64,000 bases of DNA. Origin: Rikenellaceae bacterium. GTDB lineage: Bacteria; Bacteroidota; Bacteroidia; Bacteroidales; Rikenellaceae. The translations under genes were made by a program, and so were the position numbers. Below are positions 1 to 8,892 of the stretch, in pieces. Numbering within the stretch: the first letter of the stretch is position 1; each line of letters starts with the position of its first letter. The notes under the pieces are model-generated. The model was not told the DNA's origin, did not search any database, and worked only from the letters and a program-made list of their open reading frames with translations. The stretch spans positions 248,001 through 312,000 of the forward strand of contig SUZN01000003.1 in NCBI GenBank assembly GCA_015059905.1. The letters run 5' to 3'.

Positions 1-2
1 AC

Positions 3-533
3 AAGCTCTCGGCGCAGGAGTGGGCAGTAAAGAGCAATTTGCTTTACGATGCCACAACGTCTATGAACTTGGGTGTAGAGGTAGCTCTTGCCGAGAAGTG
101 GACATTTGATTTATCGGGCAACTGGAATCCTTTCCAATTCTCCGATAACAAGAAGTGGAAGCATTGGTTTGTGCAACCCGAGGTACGCTACTGGACCTGC
201 CGCAAGTTTGGCGGACATTTCCTAGCGGGTCATCTTTGGGGTGGTCAGTACAACGTGGGTAATGTTGATTTCATTCCCGATTTCCTTGGCACCAATTTCT
301 CACAGTTGAAGGATCATCGCTACGAAGGCTGGTTTGTCGGAGCTGGTGTGGGCTACGGTTATGCGTGGATGCTGGGCAAGCACTGGAACCTCGAGGCGGA
401 GCTCTGCATTGGCGTGGCATACACCGAGTATGAGAAATATTTCTGCCCTAAGTGCGGCGAGAAGATTGGTCGCGACGACCACATCTACTACGGTCCTACC
501 AAGGCAGCAATCAATTTGGTTTACCTCTTCTAA
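3..533 (+). CDS. DUF3575 family outer-membrane protein (5' partial)
   Basis: The frame is open from the window edge (codon at position 3) to the stop at 531-533, so the N-terminus is missing. It is typical of DUF3575 proteins, which sit at the head of Bacteroidales fimbrial operons: an N-terminal LLYDATTSMNLG motif, then alternating hydrophobic/aromatic strands and a terminal aromatic residue (VYLF) as in outer-membrane beta-barrels. The TTG at 39 is an internal codon, not a start. A CPKCG knuckle lies near the C-terminus. It is 12 nt upstream of the DUF3868 gene and probably in one operon with it. The role, probably outer-membrane support for fimbrial assembly, is inferred from context. Confidence 0.8.
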   Translation, partial: KLSAQEWAVKSNLLYDATTSMNLGVEVALAEKWTFDLSGNWNPFQFSDNKKWKHWFVQPEVRYWTCRKFGGHFLAGHLWGGQYNVGNVDFIPDFLGTNFSQLKDHRYEGWFVGAGVGYGYAWMLGKHWNLEAELCIGVAYTEYEKYFCPKCGEKIGRDDHIYYGPTKAAINLVYLF

Positions 534-545
534 AACATATAGGCT

Positions 546-2003
546 ATGAAAAAGTTATACCTTATATATATATTAACCCTTCTTGCATTGCCCGTAGCGG
601 CGCAGTCATTCATGGAGGGCACAGGCGAGGTGCGTAACCTCGACATCAAGCGCAATGGCAAAGATGTAACTATCAATATGGATATCGACATCTCTAACCT
701 CAAGGTAGGTGCCGACGAGACAGTCATTCTCACTCCTATGATTGAGAAGGGCGACAAGTCGCTCGAGCTTCCTGCGGTGGAGGTTATGGGACGTCGTGCG
801 TGGCTCTACTTCTTGCGTAATGGAGAGAACACCGCAACCGAGAATCCATTCTATGCCGAGCGTAAGGCAAAGCGTGCCGAGCGCAAGGCGGGCGTGAAGC
901 AGTCGGTGCCCTACTCTACCGACCTCAATTTCGAGGAGTGGATGCGCGGCGCAACTGTTAAGATGAAGGAGGGTAGCTGCGGTTGCGACCCACAGGTCAT
1001 TGCGTTGGGCGAGGACAATGTTGGCAATTTCCACAACGAGATTTACAATCCACAGTACGTCCTCTCATACATCGAGCCTGATCCAGAGCCAATTAAGGTA
1101 CGCGAGAAGTCACTCACAGCCTACATTAACTTCTACGTTGACAAGTATAATATTGTCGAGAAGTATAAGAACAACGAGGGCGAGTTGGCTGCGATGATTA
1201 AGTCTATCAAGGATGTTGACAACGATAAGGACCTCACCATCTCTTCAATCACAATCGAGGGTTGGGCATCTCCAGAGGCTACACAGCAGCACAACCAGGT
1301 GCTTTCGCAGAACCGTGCAAACTCTCTCGCCAACTATGTGTCAGAGAAGACTGGCATCGAGCGTAGCCACATCGAGGCTATCGGTCGCGGTGAGGACTGG
1401 GCAGGTTTGAAGCGCGAGGTGGAGGCTACTCCAATGTTGCTCGACCAGAAGAAGGTGCTTGCAATCATCGACCGCGAGGATTTGACACAAGACCAGAAGG
1501 ACAAGATGCTCGAGGATCTTATTCCTCCTACCATCTACCAGCGTTTGATGAACGAGTTGTATCCACGCTTGCGTCGTAACGACTACCGCATCGAGTACAA
1601 TGTGCGAAACTTCAACCTTGAGGAGGCTCGCGCGTTGGTTGATAGCGACCCCGAGAAGCTCTCTGTTTCAGAGATTTATAAGGTTGCAGGCTCATACGAG
1701 CGTGGCTCTAAGGAGTACAACCACGCATTGGAGGTTGCTGCCAAGACCTACCCCAAGAACGTAGCTGCGGCAGTAAACCAGGCGGCTATTCTGCTTGCCC
1801 AGAACGACTACGATGGCGCACTCGATATGTTGCAGAAGAGCCAGACCGACGATGCACGCATCCAGGCTATCGCAGGTAACATTTATATTGCAAAGGGCGA
1901 TCAGGCGAAGGCACGCGAGGCGTGGACAAAGGCAGCTGCACAGGGCAATGCCGACGCCAAGAAGAACCTGGAGGAGCTGGACAAGCACTTGAAGAGCTTA
2001 TAA
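546..2003 (+). CDS. DUF3868/OmpA-like fimbrial-operon protein with TPR tail
   Basis: A 485-residue exported protein. Residues 1-19 form a signal peptide ending in ...PVAAQS. Residues ~20-150 match the DUF3868 type (beta-rich, with a CGC motif). Residues ~190-290 are OmpA-C-like: the stretch ITIEGWASPEA followed by N..LS..RA.....YV is the peptidoglycan-binding signature, though the usual acidic anchor is replaced in places. Residues ~385-482 read as TPR-type helical repeats (AVNQAAILLAQNDYDGALDML, then GNIYIAKGDQAKAREAW). Genes of this type accompany DUF3575 in fimbrial loci of Bacteroides, Porphyromonas and Alistipes. It probably tethers the assembly apparatus to the cell wall; this is inference. 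Confidence 0.82.
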   Translation: MKKLYLIYILTLLALPVAAQSFMEGTGEVRNLDIKRNGKDVTINMDIDISNLKVGADETVILTPMIEKGDKSLELPAVEVMGRRAWLYFLRNGENTATENPFYAERKAKRAERKAGVKQSVPYSTDLNFEEWMRGATVKMKEGSCGCDPQVIALGEDNVGNFHNEIYNPQYVLSYIEPDPEPIKVREKSLTAYINFYVDKYNIVEKYKNNEGELAAMIKSIKDVDNDKDLTISSITIEGWASPEATQQHNQVLSQNRANSLANYVSEKTGIERSHIEAIGRGEDWAGLKREVEATPMLLDQKKVLAIIDREDLTQDQKDKMLEDLIPPTIYQRLMNELYPRLRRNDYRIEYNVRNFNLEEARALVDSDPEKLSVSEIYKVAGSYERGSKEYNHALEVAAKTYPKNVAAAVNQAAILLAQNDYDGALDMLQKSQTDDARIQAIAGNIYIAKGDQAKAREAWTKAAAQGNADAKKNLEELDKHLKSL

Positions 2004-2092
2004 AGAATGGTCGGATGACCACGATTATAAAACGAGAAAACAATTTTTTTACTAACAAACAATTTTATTAACTAATTAAAAACTATTCTACT

Positions 2093-3241
2093 ATGAAGAA
2101 GTTATTTATTGCAGCTATGGCACTTGCAGCTATGGTAAGCTGTAGCAAGGATGAGGAGATGGGTATCGCATTGGACTCAACAAAGAAGAGCGTTGCGATT
2201 ACTATCGCGAATGGTAATGGTGGCACTCGTGCCGCTGGTGATGGCATTTCAGCTGGTAAAACTGCAGGTAATGCAACTAAAACTGTAGCTTGTGAGGCAA
2301 AAGAGTTGACTATCTTGTTTGCTGACGCAACTGGTAAGATCCTGAAGACTTTGCCTTTGACTACGCAGGCTGAGTCAGATTCACACATCGAGACAACAGG
2401 AGAGTACGCTCCTGGTAAGTCAGACGAGGCAAACACTTACGTATGGCATAATGTTCCTGCAGCCATTACACAAGTTGCGGTTGTTCGCGACAACCAGAAT
2501 GATGTGGGTATCACTACTGGTACTACTACTTTGGATGAGGTACAGGATGGTGCTACAAATTGGGATGCGAATATTGCTCGTCCAATTTCAGAGGTATTCT
2601 TGTATGCTGAGACAACTTTGGAAAAGAATACTGCTGAGCACGTAACTGTTAATGGTACAACTTATTATATTTGGGAGGGTAGTATGACCGTTGCTCCTAA
2701 GTTTGCACGTGTTGAGCTTACTCAGATTTCTTGTACAGACCTTGGTGCTTTGAACGTTGACAATGACCCTGCAACAGTTGCCTTGGATGTTATCACAGTT
2801 AACTCTTTGACATGGAAAACTAATAATAAGAGTGGTTATACGATTGACGCTAATCCTATTGGTACTATGTACGGTGAGTACGTTCCAGAAGGTGAGAACG
2901 CAACAGATAAGGTGATTTATGCTAATGATACAGAAACGACAAAAGTTTGGTCTTGGAATGTACAGCCAGGTGAGTTTGAGGGTATGGATCTTGAACTGAC
3001 TGCAACTGCTTATGACTATGATGTAGCTGATGATTCTGTAGCTTTGAAGATTACAGGTTTGGCATCAACTCCTGACGCAACAACTGCTGACAAAAACACT
3101 CTTTCAGAATCTAACATCTATCGTATTGCCTTGGACTTCACTGAAGATGATATCACAGGTCAGGAGGGTAAGTGTGTAAAGGTTGTAGTAACTATTGACC
3201 CTTGGACTGTTAACACTGTTTACCCAGTATTCGGTAACTAA
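2093..3241 (+). CDS. Mfa1-type major fimbrial subunit lipoprotein
   Basis: A 382-residue lipoprotein precursor with signal peptide MKKLFIAAMALAAMVSC. The residues after the Cys (SKDEE) fit the K-(D/E)2 type surface-export signal described for Bacteroidota lipoproteins. The body is fimbrillin-like: Arg-containing cleavage region (GTRAAG, residues ~42-47) where Arg-gingipain-like proteases mature P. gingivalis fimbrillins, and a C-terminal donor strand region ending VVVTIDPWTVNTVYPVFGN. That ending is characteristic of Mfa1-family major subunits. The gene uses more T-ending codons than its neighbours, has an 89-nt AT-rich leader (2004-2092), and is followed by a strong hairpin terminator, all as expected for the most abundant product of the operon. 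Confidence 0.85.
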   Translation: MKKLFIAAMALAAMVSCSKDEEMGIALDSTKKSVAITIANGNGGTRAAGDGISAGKTAGNATKTVACEAKELTILFADATGKILKTLPLTTQAESDSHIETTGEYAPGKSDEANTYVWHNVPAAITQVAVVRDNQNDVGITTGTTTLDEVQDGATNWDANIARPISEVFLYAETTLEKNTAEHVTVNGTTYYIWEGSMTVAPKFARVELTQISCTDLGALNVDNDPATVALDVITVNSLTWKTNNKSGYTIDANPIGTMYGEYVPEGENATDKVIYANDTETTKVWSWNVQPGEFEGMDLELTATAYDYDVADDSVALKITGLASTPDATTADKNTLSESNIYRIALDFTEDDITGQEGKCVKVVVTIDPWTVNTVYPVFGN

Positions 3242-3298
3242 TTTTGAAATTTTCGGTCCTTTCAGGGCTTAAAATTTATAAGGATTGATTTTTTCGGT

Positions 3299-3332
3299 GC
3301 CTCCCCTTGTAAGGGAGGGGAGGCGCTTTTTT
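3299..3332 (+). terminator. Rho-independent terminator inside the fimbrial operon
   Basis: The stem GCCTCCCC (3299-3306) pairs with GGGGAGGC (3317-3324) and is followed by a T-run at 3327-3332. It sits 57 nt after the major-subunit stop and 117 nt before the anchor-subunit start. It probably lets only part of the transcripts continue, giving excess major subunit over anchor and tip. Confidence 0.8.
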
Positions 3333-3448
3333 AAAAGAAACTGAAAAACTGAAAGAGACTGTTTTTGATTTGTTTGCGAAATAATCTTACTGATTGGACA
3401 CAGTTTCTAATAATTGAGGCGCGTGTGTGCGCCCGAAACAGAGAAAAG

Positions 3449-4360
3449 ATGAAAAGACTTCTTTTATACATTGTTATGCCACTCGTCTCGTTCGTTCTGC
3501 TCACGAGTTGCATAAGTGAGAATATGGATGATTGTGAGAGATGTAAGCTCACCTTCAGCTATTTGGGCGATGTTGATTATGACATATTCCCACAACACAT
3601 CACATACGTAAGCCTATATGTTTTCGATGCAAACAACCGCGTTGTTCAAACCAAGCGCATCGAGCAGAACGAACTAAAAGCATATCAGGGCACGAAACTT
3701 AACCTTGAGCCAGGTGCATACCGCATCATTGGCGTGGGTAACACGTATGACAAGACTGTTGTGGATAATGTTTCGTCAACCGACTATAGCAAGATAATCT
3801 TCCACCACCCTAATGCCGAGCGAGGCGGCGTAGTGGAGGGTAACGACTCGCTCTATCTTGGAGCAAAAGACATTGTAATCCCTTCGGATTATTGGTACGA
3901 GGATGATGTTCCATTCCGTTCATCACACCTCAAGGTATCGTACACCGTGAAGGGATATGTAAACCCCGAAGCAAAGTCCACTCGCGTAGGCGAGGGTTAC
4001 TTGGAGCTTCGCGTAAAGAACCTCTTGCCACAGACCGATTTCAACAATCGCGCTCACGGCGAGAAAATGACCTACGACCCTGTTTTGACCATTCAGCCAG
4101 GCAACGGTGACCACACAGGTTACTTCAACATCATGCGTCACGCGAAGGATAGCGACGTAGAGTTTGAGTTGGTTGACAAGGCATCACAGCAGGTTGTTCA
4201 CACACTCGCTCTGAAGGATTTCCTTGAGAAGTTCCCACAGATTGACGTGACTAAACAGGAAGTTTTGATTCCAATTATTGTGGAATTTAAGAATATAGGC
4301 GTGACGGTGACCATCCCAGAGTGGATGATTCACGACGTAACGCCAGACTATGGTAACTAA
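3449..4360 (+). CDS. FimB/Mfa2-type fimbrial anchor lipoprotein
   Basis: The frame is open from 3365, but the ATG at 3449 opens a clear lipoprotein signal (MKRLLLYIVMPLVSFVLLTSC), so that start is chosen (303 residues). The CISENMDDCERC segment after the lipid-attached Cys matches the C-I-x-(E/D)-D-L/M-D-D-C hallmark of the FimB/Mfa2 (DUF1812) family. Domain one (~30-160) includes YVFDANNRVV and LEPGAYRIIGVGN; the second half is beta-rich and ends in ...VTPDYGN. In P. gingivalis Mfa2 anchors the fimbria in the outer membrane and limits its length. The same role is inferred here from family and position, directly after the major subunit. Confidence 0.85.
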   Translation: MKRLLLYIVMPLVSFVLLTSCISENMDDCERCKLTFSYLGDVDYDIFPQHITYVSLYVFDANNRVVQTKRIEQNELKAYQGTKLNLEPGAYRIIGVGNTYDKTVVDNVSSTDYSKIIFHHPNAERGGVVEGNDSLYLGAKDIVIPSDYWYEDDVPFRSSHLKVSYTVKGYVNPEAKSTRVGEGYLELRVKNLLPQTDFNNRAHGEKMTYDPVLTIQPGNGDHTGYFNIMRHAKDSDVEFELVDKASQQVVHTLALKDFLEKFPQIDVTKQEVLIPIIVEFKNIGVTVTIPEWMIHDVTPDYGN

Positions 4361-4375
4361 TAAAAGGATACGACG

Positions 4376-6124
4376 ATGAAAAGAGTCAATTACATAATCA
4401 CACTTGCCGCTTGTCTCGCCGCACTCCTTACATCTTGCATCAAAGAGGAGGCATACACGCTGGATACTCTTGACTTGCAAGTGAACGTGACCCGTGCAGG
4501 TGCTACATCAGAGCAGCAGGGCGACCAGATTGAGGATATAATGATATGGGCATTCCCCTACAATAGTGGCGGAGCCATAGAGGACAAAGCAGAGGGTTGG
4601 CGTACATACAAGCCAAGCACAAATACCTATACATCGGTTTCGGTACACATCCCGCTGCCTATGTGTGACGGCGAGGCGAAGAATTATCGTCTGGTGGCTA
4701 TAATCAACAAGGATAAGTTCGGCACAATCGTAAAAAACGACGGCTCGGCTCTCACTCTTGATCAAAACACAACATACCCAGAGCTTATAAATGCAAGATT
4801 TACAAGTCAGGTGGAGAATGAAGACCTTAACAAAGACGAGTGGGGAAATATTTTACTTAATAAGCCAGGTGCGCCTGCGACAATGCCTGTGTCACACTGG
4901 AAAGATGTTGAGGTGACTAATGCAAAGATCCACCCAAACGATTGTTTGCAGGTGGAGATGCCTGTTTTTCGCGCATTGGCAAAGACACAGCTCTTTGTGG
5001 CACGCAACAACGCTTTTGAGATTGATTTTCCATCGTTGCAAATCATCAACGCCGCAACAGAGAATCAGGGCGCTGTATTGGCAGAGCCTGAAGCGGGCTG
5101 GAGTGTTATAAATGGCGTAGATACTCCCGACTGGTTTACAACGGCGACAATGAGCAACAGCAACTACTCGGTGGAGTTCATTGATGTACCAGCCAAAGCT
5201 CCTAAAATAGAAGAGGGTAATTCAGAGTATGTATATGACGATAACTCGACATTAGTAAATGCTGAAGATGGTCACGATGTAGCTAATTACTTGTGTGGTA
5301 AAATTCTATATGAGACCACAGGAAGCTGCACATACAACGACCCTACATACAAGAGCGTGCCAACAGGCAATGGTTATTATTATAAAATCTCATATCGCAT
5401 CGGTAAGCACGCGTCTTCGGATAATACGGACACTGATACCCACAATGTTCGCTACGTTCCGCTGCCTCCTATCGCGCGTAACCACGACTATCAGGTGCGC
5501 GCCTTCATCAAGGAGGATGGTGGCATCGAGGTCAGCTACACCGTAGCCGACTGGGAGGATAATGAAGTGTGGGACTTGGCATTCGATGCGGCACAACATA
5601 CATCGTTGTTGCCTGCACCCGACGAGAGTATCACTCAGGCTGAAAATGTACCTACTATCAGCTACACTGCCAACAATGAAGATGGTGCTGCTGTGTTCTT
5701 CTTCAAGATGAAGGGTCCAGAGGGTATTACCTGGAAGCCTACGCTGAAGGCTAACGCCAGCGACTTCGAGGCTCGCGTATATGAGGTAACCAGCATCAAC
5801 AATGATGGTACATACACCCTTAGCAACCAGAAGATTGAGGGCAACATCGAGGCGAATAAGGATAAGTTCTACGCCATCAAGGTCGTTGCTCTGCATTGGG
5901 GAGCTATGGATACACAGACCATATCTAACCGCAACCCATTGGAGCTGATTATCACTCACGCCCCACAGTGGAATGAGGAGATAGATAACTCTCTCATCAT
6001 CAACCCTAATAGTGGTGATGAGACTAATCCGAATTTCTTCTGGCCTGTAAGGAGTGAGAGCGGAGATGTACACACGGCAGGAGATCAGGCGACAGTGAAG
6101 ATATTCCCCAGAATGAATGATTAA
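4376..6124 (+). CDS. Fimbrial accessory/tip lipoprotein (fimbrillin-like)
   Basis: A 582-residue lipoprotein with signal MKRVNYIITLAACLAALLTSC and an acidic stretch after the Cys (IKEEA). The N-terminal domain (~25-160) is fimbrillin-like: LDLQVNVTRAG, then IEDIMIWAFPYNSGG, a strand pattern shared with Mfa-type subunits, with a VTRAG site near residue 42 that could be cut by an Arg-specific protease. The middle carries ARNHDYQVRAFIKEDGGIEVSYTVADWE, the usual end of a fimbrillin second domain. The last ~190 residues form an extra beta-sandwich-like part. It starts 15 nt after the anchor gene. Probably an Mfa3/Mfa4-like accessory subunit near the tip; the exact position in the fibre is unknown. 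Confidence 0.72.
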   Translation: MKRVNYIITLAACLAALLTSCIKEEAYTLDTLDLQVNVTRAGATSEQQGDQIEDIMIWAFPYNSGGAIEDKAEGWRTYKPSTNTYTSVSVHIPLPMCDGEAKNYRLVAIINKDKFGTIVKNDGSALTLDQNTTYPELINARFTSQVENEDLNKDEWGNILLNKPGAPATMPVSHWKDVEVTNAKIHPNDCLQVEMPVFRALAKTQLFVARNNAFEIDFPSLQIINAATENQGAVLAEPEAGWSVINGVDTPDWFTTATMSNSNYSVEFIDVPAKAPKIEEGNSEYVYDDNSTLVNAEDGHDVANYLCGKILYETTGSCTYNDPTYKSVPTGNGYYYKISYRIGKHASSDNTDTDTHNVRYVPLPPIARNHDYQVRAFIKEDGGIEVSYTVADWEDNEVWDLAFDAAQHTSLLPAPDESITQAENVPTISYTANNEDGAAVFFFKMKGPEGITWKPTLKANASDFEARVYEVTSINNDGTYTLSNQKIEGNIEANKDKFYAIKVVALHWGAMDTQTISNRNPLELIITHAPQWNEEIDNSLIINPNSGDETNPNFFWPVRSESGDVHTAGDQATVKIFPRMND

Positions 6125-6136
6125 CACCTACAAAAG

Positions 6137-8854
6137 ATGAAAAGATTTGTATATTATATAGCCTTGTTGCCATTGGTGACGCTGTGCGCTTGTTCGCACG
6201 ATGACATCGACGACGTGGTAGGTCCTGTGGGCAACGGCAAGATTACTATTGCGGCATCGCTCGATGACATGGTCATCACACGTGCTGCCGACACTCAGGC
6301 GGAGCGCACTGTGGAGCATATTGACGTCTTTGCTGTGGATGTGGATGGCAATATCGACTACTACGAGCGTAACTCAACGGGTAACAATAGCGGTGATTTA
6401 GAGGATGGCGCAGGCAAGCTTACACTCAGCGCGGCCCGTCGTGCTAAAAATGGCGAGAATTACATCTTCGCTGAGGGTGCTAACTATAAGTTCTACCTCG
6501 TAGCCAACTCAACAGCATCGGAGGATGAGATGGACGCGCTCGCGACACTGCACGACCTGGAGCTGCTGTTGCAGGATGACATATACACAACAACAGTCAA
6601 TGGCGAAGAAGTCAAAAAGACCAAACTTCACCTCACAGGCACAAATGTTGGTGACGAGAATAATCGCCCCACATCATTCCTGATGGACGCTGTGGCGACA
6701 GATGGTAATGGCAATAGCGAGTGGGTTGTGAACCCAGCATCGGGCAACTTATCAAACCTCGAGCTCGAGGCGGAGTTCAAGCGCGCTGCGGCGAAGATTA
6801 TCGTCAATATCACACAAGGCGAAGATGTTGAGTTCCGCGTGAGTATGGAAGGTGGTGTGGCATTATACGACTTCTACAAGTTGCCTTGTACCACATTTGT
6901 GATGCCAAACGACCAGGAGGTCGTAGGTATCAACCTTATCGACACTGATGCACTCAATGTCAATGACGAGACATTTGTGTGGCAATACACCGACGCGTCG
7001 GATGACAACCCCCGCGACAATAACAAAATCACTGTTACGGGCTACGCCTACGCGCACGAGTGGGGTAACGAGAACCTCACCAACGAGACGAGCCTTATTC
7101 TTAACATCCCTATGATATGGAATGAGGATAACTCGGAAGATAAGAGCAAGGAGTCTAAAGCTCCTAACTCGTGGTATAAGGTGCCATTGAGCAAGAATAA
7201 GCTTTTCGAGCGTAACAAGTGCTACGTTGTCAATATCACCATCAACGCTGTGGGTGCCGAGAACCGCTCATCGGCTATTGAGTTGCGCGATATTGAGTAC
7301 AAGACTCTCGAATGGCAGAGCGTGGGCATTGATGTTGGCGACAGCAGCGACGACCCCGAGTATTTGGTGCTGAACACCGACCTGGTGGAGATGTATAACG
7401 TGAACTTCGACAACTCGACACTCTCGTTCTCTTCTTCATCGCCTATCACAAGCGTAGAGCTGAAGGATGTTTATTCGCAGAACACAGATGGTACATTTAC
7501 CTCTGCTGCCGACAATTATTATGCTTATTACATCAACAAGTTTGGCGTAAAGACCAATTTGAGCAACACTATTCGCAACACAATCTCAGCAACAGCAGAG
7601 CAGGGCGTGCTGAATGGTGGAATAAATATCATTTCACTTATTCGACAGTCGAGCGCGAGCGAGGTTACTCTTGCTCTTGAGGCACTCGGTGAGGAACCAG
7701 TTGTACCAACAGAGCCCGATGCAGAAGGAAAGCCAAACCCAGAGGATTATTTACCAAATGGGAGTTCGAGTTCAAATACTGGCTGGGAAAATATAGATGG
7801 ATGGAAACAGATTACTACTACTACTACTACTAGCTATAGTTTTGAAGGTAATGCTTGCTATAAGACCACTACAACAGATAAGACCTATAGCGATTGGGGT
7901 ACGACATATCATGTTGAAGGGTATCCGAACACGTCAAAAGAAGAATATAGTGATAATAATACCACTCAATATTTTGCTCTTTTGAACGAATGGTCCGCAT
8001 CACATCCTGAATACCAAGAGTATCTTGATGCAAAAGCAAAGTATGATGCATACCAAACGACAAAAACAGCTATCGAGAACTCTGACGATAGCGGTGTAGA
8101 GGAGACTCACTACAACACCATTCGTTATTTGGAGTTTGAGGTTACCAACCAACAGGGCTTGAAGGCTACTTTCCGCGTAATGCAGTATCCAACTGTATAT
8201 ATAACAAATATTCAAGGTTGGTATTCATATCGTGATGACTTTGGTGGTACAACACTTGAATCTCGTGGCGATCGTACGACATCTAATACTTATTTTCATT
8301 CAAAAGTAGCGGAAGAAATTACATCGGGAACTAATAGAGGTCTGTCTACTATTTATAGATATTACTGGAGATCTGGCTCAAATACTGTAGATGATAGATA
8401 TAGCACAACCTATGCCGCAGGAAATGCTCGAATGTATCATGTCAAAATTACTGCGACTTCAGCGGAATATACATTGGGAAAACCAAGAATGGATGCAAAC
8501 GGGTATACAGAAAGTAGTGCAGAGAATAACAAATTGGTGTCGCCATCATTTATGTTGGCATCTCAATTAGGTGCATTGTCAGATACTTTCAGCGAGATTG
8601 GTCCTGTACGAACACATTGTCAGCAATATGTAGAAGTCTACAAAGACAATAATGGAAATAAAGTTGTTCTTGACGATTGGCGACTTCCCACAAGAGCTGA
8701 ATTGGAAATTATCATAAAATACCAATATAGTTCGGATGCTATGGATGAAGTCATTCGTCGACAAGGATATTGGTGTGCCGATGGAGGACAGGTAACTAAC
8801 CCTGATGGTGCGAGCGGAAATGGATATCTTCGTTGCATCCGCGATGCATACTAA
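6137..8854 (+). CDS. Large fimbrial tip lipoprotein with DUF1566/FISUMP-like C-terminus
   Basis: A 905-residue lipoprotein: MKRFVYYIALLPLVTLCAC, followed by SHDDIDD, an acidic surface-export-like signal. Residues ~30-400 are fimbrillin-like (ITIAASLDDMVITRA, EHIDVFAVD, a central DUF4906-like part with LNIPMIWNED). A strand module near 655-685 reads YLEFEVTNQQGLKATFRVMQ. The end contains DDWRLPTRAELEIIIKYQ and GYWCADGG....GNGYLRCIRD, the signature of DUF1566/FISUMP-type domains, which have a C-type-lectin-like fold; this could be the ligand-binding tip. Base composition changes within the gene: 7740-8090 and 8190-8850 are visibly AT-richer than the flanks, with an in-frame (ACT)6 run. The adhesin role is inferred. 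Confidence 0.72.
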   Translation: MKRFVYYIALLPLVTLCACSHDDIDDVVGPVGNGKITIAASLDDMVITRAADTQAERTVEHIDVFAVDVDGNIDYYERNSTGNNSGDLEDGAGKLTLSAARRAKNGENYIFAEGANYKFYLVANSTASEDEMDALATLHDLELLLQDDIYTTTVNGEEVKKTKLHLTGTNVGDENNRPTSFLMDAVATDGNGNSEWVVNPASGNLSNLELEAEFKRAAAKIIVNITQGEDVEFRVSMEGGVALYDFYKLPCTTFVMPNDQEVVGINLIDTDALNVNDETFVWQYTDASDDNPRDNNKITVTGYAYAHEWGNENLTNETSLILNIPMIWNEDNSEDKSKESKAPNSWYKVPLSKNKLFERNKCYVVNITINAVGAENRSSAIELRDIEYKTLEWQSVGIDVGDSSDDPEYLVLNTDLVEMYNVNFDNSTLSFSSSSPITSVELKDVYSQNTDGTFTSAADNYYAYYINKFGVKTNLSNTIRNTISATAEQGVLNGGINIISLIRQSSASEVTLALEALGEEPVVPTEPDAEGKPNPEDYLPNGSSSSNTGWENIDGWKQITTTTTTSYSFEGNACYKTTTTDKTYSDWGTTYHVEGYPNTSKEEYSDNNTTQYFALLNEWSASHPEYQEYLDAKAKYDAYQTTKTAIENSDDSGVEETHYNTIRYLEFEVTNQQGLKATFRVMQYPTVYITNIQGWYSYRDDFGGTTLESRGDRTTSNTYFHSKVAEEITSGTNRGLSTIYRYYWRSGSNTVDDRYSTTYAAGNARMYHVKITATSAEYTLGKPRMDANGYTESSAENNKLVSPSFMLASQLGALSDTFSEIGPVRTHCQQYVEVYKDNNGNKVVLDDWRLPTRAELEIIIKYQYSSDAMDEVIRRQGYWCADGGQVTNPDGASGNGYLRCIRDAY
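7814..7831 (+). repeat. In-frame (ACT)6 trinucleotide repeat
   Basis: Six perfect ACT units encode six consecutive Thr in the tip lipoprotein, with more Thr codons (ACCACTACAACA) about 30 nt downstream. As a triplet array it would change protein length without shifting frame if it slips. Confidence 0.9.
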
Positions 8855-8892
8855 TAAAAGTGCTTTAAGTTAAGTATAAAACACAAAGAGAT

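Noticed and set aside
39..41. TTG as a start codon for the first gene
   Set aside because: The frame continues in family-like sequence upstream to the window edge, so the gene is truncated rather than starting here.
2008..2021. Short hairpin TGGTC-GGAT-GACCA in the leader of the major fimbrillin gene
   Set aside because: Five base pairs, no T-run, no further structure; not enough to call a riboswitch or terminator.
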